This document shows, one piece after another, positions 4,723 to 5,313 of a stretch of 5,313 nt of DNA (position 1 is the stretch's first letter; each line of letters starts with the position of its first letter). Below the pieces are notes generated by a model, which was not told the origin of the DNA, ran no database searches, and worked only from the letters and a program-made list of their open reading frames with translations. Both the position numbers and the translations under genes were made by a program. Source of the stretch: an uncultured Pseudobdellovibrionaceae bacterium (GTDB lineage: Bacteria > Bdellovibrionota > Bdellovibrionia > Bdellovibrionales > Bdellovibrionaceae); NCBI GenBank assembly GCA_937900305.1, contig CALCCV010000352.1, positions 1 to 5,313 of the forward strand, given 5' to 3'.

Positions 4723-5313
4723 ATCTCAATCCTTCGACAGGTTGAATTCTTGCGCCCTTGATGGCCGGAGCCAGCGTGGCCAGCAAGCTGATCACCATCG
4801 TTGTCACGGCAATCACGATCCAATCCCGAAACTCAATGCTCACTTCAATTGTATCTACGCGATAGACAGACCCTTGCAGCAAGCCAAAATGATTTTGCAA
4901 AACTTGAAAGAGAAAAGAAAAGAGAACACCTGCCAACGTCCCTAAAAAGACGCCACCTCCGCCGATCAAAACTCCCTGGAGAGTGAAAATGGTCAAAATT
5001 CCCTTGCGACTCACACCCACTGTTTTTAAAATGGCAATGTCGGGAAACCTTTGCACCACCGTCACGTACAGCAAACTTGAGATGTTGATGGCCGCGATGA
5101 TCACAATTAAAAAGACCACGCAAAAGATGATCGGTTTTTCGATGCGAACGGCTTCAAACAGATTTTCATTCAGATCTTTCCAGTCCCGAGTTCGGTAGTC
5201 GCCCTCCAGATTCGCGTTCAAGTTGAACGCAGCCTCCCGCGCCCGATCGGCATCTTTGAGTCGGACAATCAAGCCCCGATAGCGATCTCCCATTCGGCCA
5301 AATTTTTGCACCA
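4715..5313 (-). CDS. LolC/LolE-family lipoprotein-releasing permease, partial (N-terminus outside window)
   Basis: This is the C-terminal 199 residues or so of the membrane subunit that works with LolD. The frame is open to the window's right edge, so the GTG at 5311 is an internal Val codon, not a start. Counting from that Val, residues 1-55 are the end of the periplasmic domain, including WKDLNENLFEAVRIEK, which resembles the LolC segment before its second membrane helix. Membrane segments follow at about 60-82, 105-137 and 163-185. Between the first two lies PDIAILKTVGVSRKGI (90-105), the cytoplasmic coupling region of FtsX/LolC-type permeases. The end PVEGLRYE matches the E. coli LolC ending PAEALRYE. 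This part does not distinguish LolC, LolE or a fused LolF-type protein, so no symbol is given. It overlaps lolD by 8 nt. Confidence -1.
   Translation of the reverse strand, partial: VQKFGRMGDRYRGLIVRLKDADRAREAAFNLNANLEGDYRTRDWKDLNENLFEAVRIEKPIIFCVVFLIVIIAAINISSLLYVTVVQRFPDIAILKTVGVSRKGILTIFTLQGVLIGGGGVFLGTLAGVLFSFLFQVLQNHFGLLQGSVYRVDTIEVSIEFRDWIVIAVTTMVISLLATLAPAIKGARIQPVEGLRYE
4730..4734 (-). promoter_or_regulatory. Ribosome binding site of lolD inside the permease gene
   Basis: AAGGA lies 7 nt before the lolD ATG, within the last codons of the permease gene. With the 8-nt gene overlap it supports the ATG at 4722 and coupled translation of permease and ATPase. Confidence -1.

Noticed and set aside
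3982..4761. Plus-strand 259-codon open frame opposite lolD
   Set aside because: It is antisense to a clear LolD with every ABC motif; its translation shows no recognisable domain and no ribosome site was evident. It is a shadow of lolD.

Overview
The window carries one minus-strand block of outer-membrane biogenesis genes from a diderm (Gram-negative) bacterium. Read in the direction of transcription, from high to low coordinates, the order is lolC/E (3' part only), lolD, bamA, skp/ompH and an lpxA-type acyltransferase (cut by the window's left edge). This order, moderate GC and lysine-rich proteins suggest a delta-proteobacteria-like or Bdellovibrionota-type organism. That placement is an inference from synteny and protein character, and no marker gene is present to confirm it.

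Right part (5313-4048): the C-terminal part of a LolC/LolE-family permease overlaps the complete ATPase gene lolD by 8 nt. Together they encode the inner-membrane ABC machine that releases lipoproteins towards the outer membrane. Middle (4047-3886): a 162-bp gap holds a good sigma70-like promoter for bamA (TTGACA, 17 bp, TAGGGT). Directly upstream are two mutually exclusive hairpins, the second followed by TTTT, and a 14-codon reading frame with a strong ribosome binding site runs through both. It looks like a lolD terminator or attenuator packed against the bamA promoter. bamA (3885-1267) starts with TTG and encodes a signal peptide, an unusual repeat-rich linker, five POTRA domains and a 16-stranded-type barrel with a C-terminal beta-signal.

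Left part (1266-1): a 94-bp gap with a 25-nt T-rich tract leads to skp, which encodes a periplasmic chaperone. The skp stop codon overlaps the start of the lpxA-like gene by 4 nt (ATGA). The usual lpxD and fabZ do not lie between skp and lpxA here. The LpxA-like protein keeps the catalytic His-Asp but differs at several positions normally conserved in the family.

Functionally the genes cooperate. LolCDE delivers lipoproteins (including Bam lipoproteins), BamA inserts outer-membrane beta-barrels, Skp escorts unfolded barrels across the periplasm, and LpxA makes the first committed lipid A precursor. I see no mobile element, CRISPR array, tRNA or rRNA gene. The best candidates for something undescribed are the leader/hairpin arrangement between lolD and bamA, a 21-bp perfect palindrome early in bamA, and the atypical LpxA.
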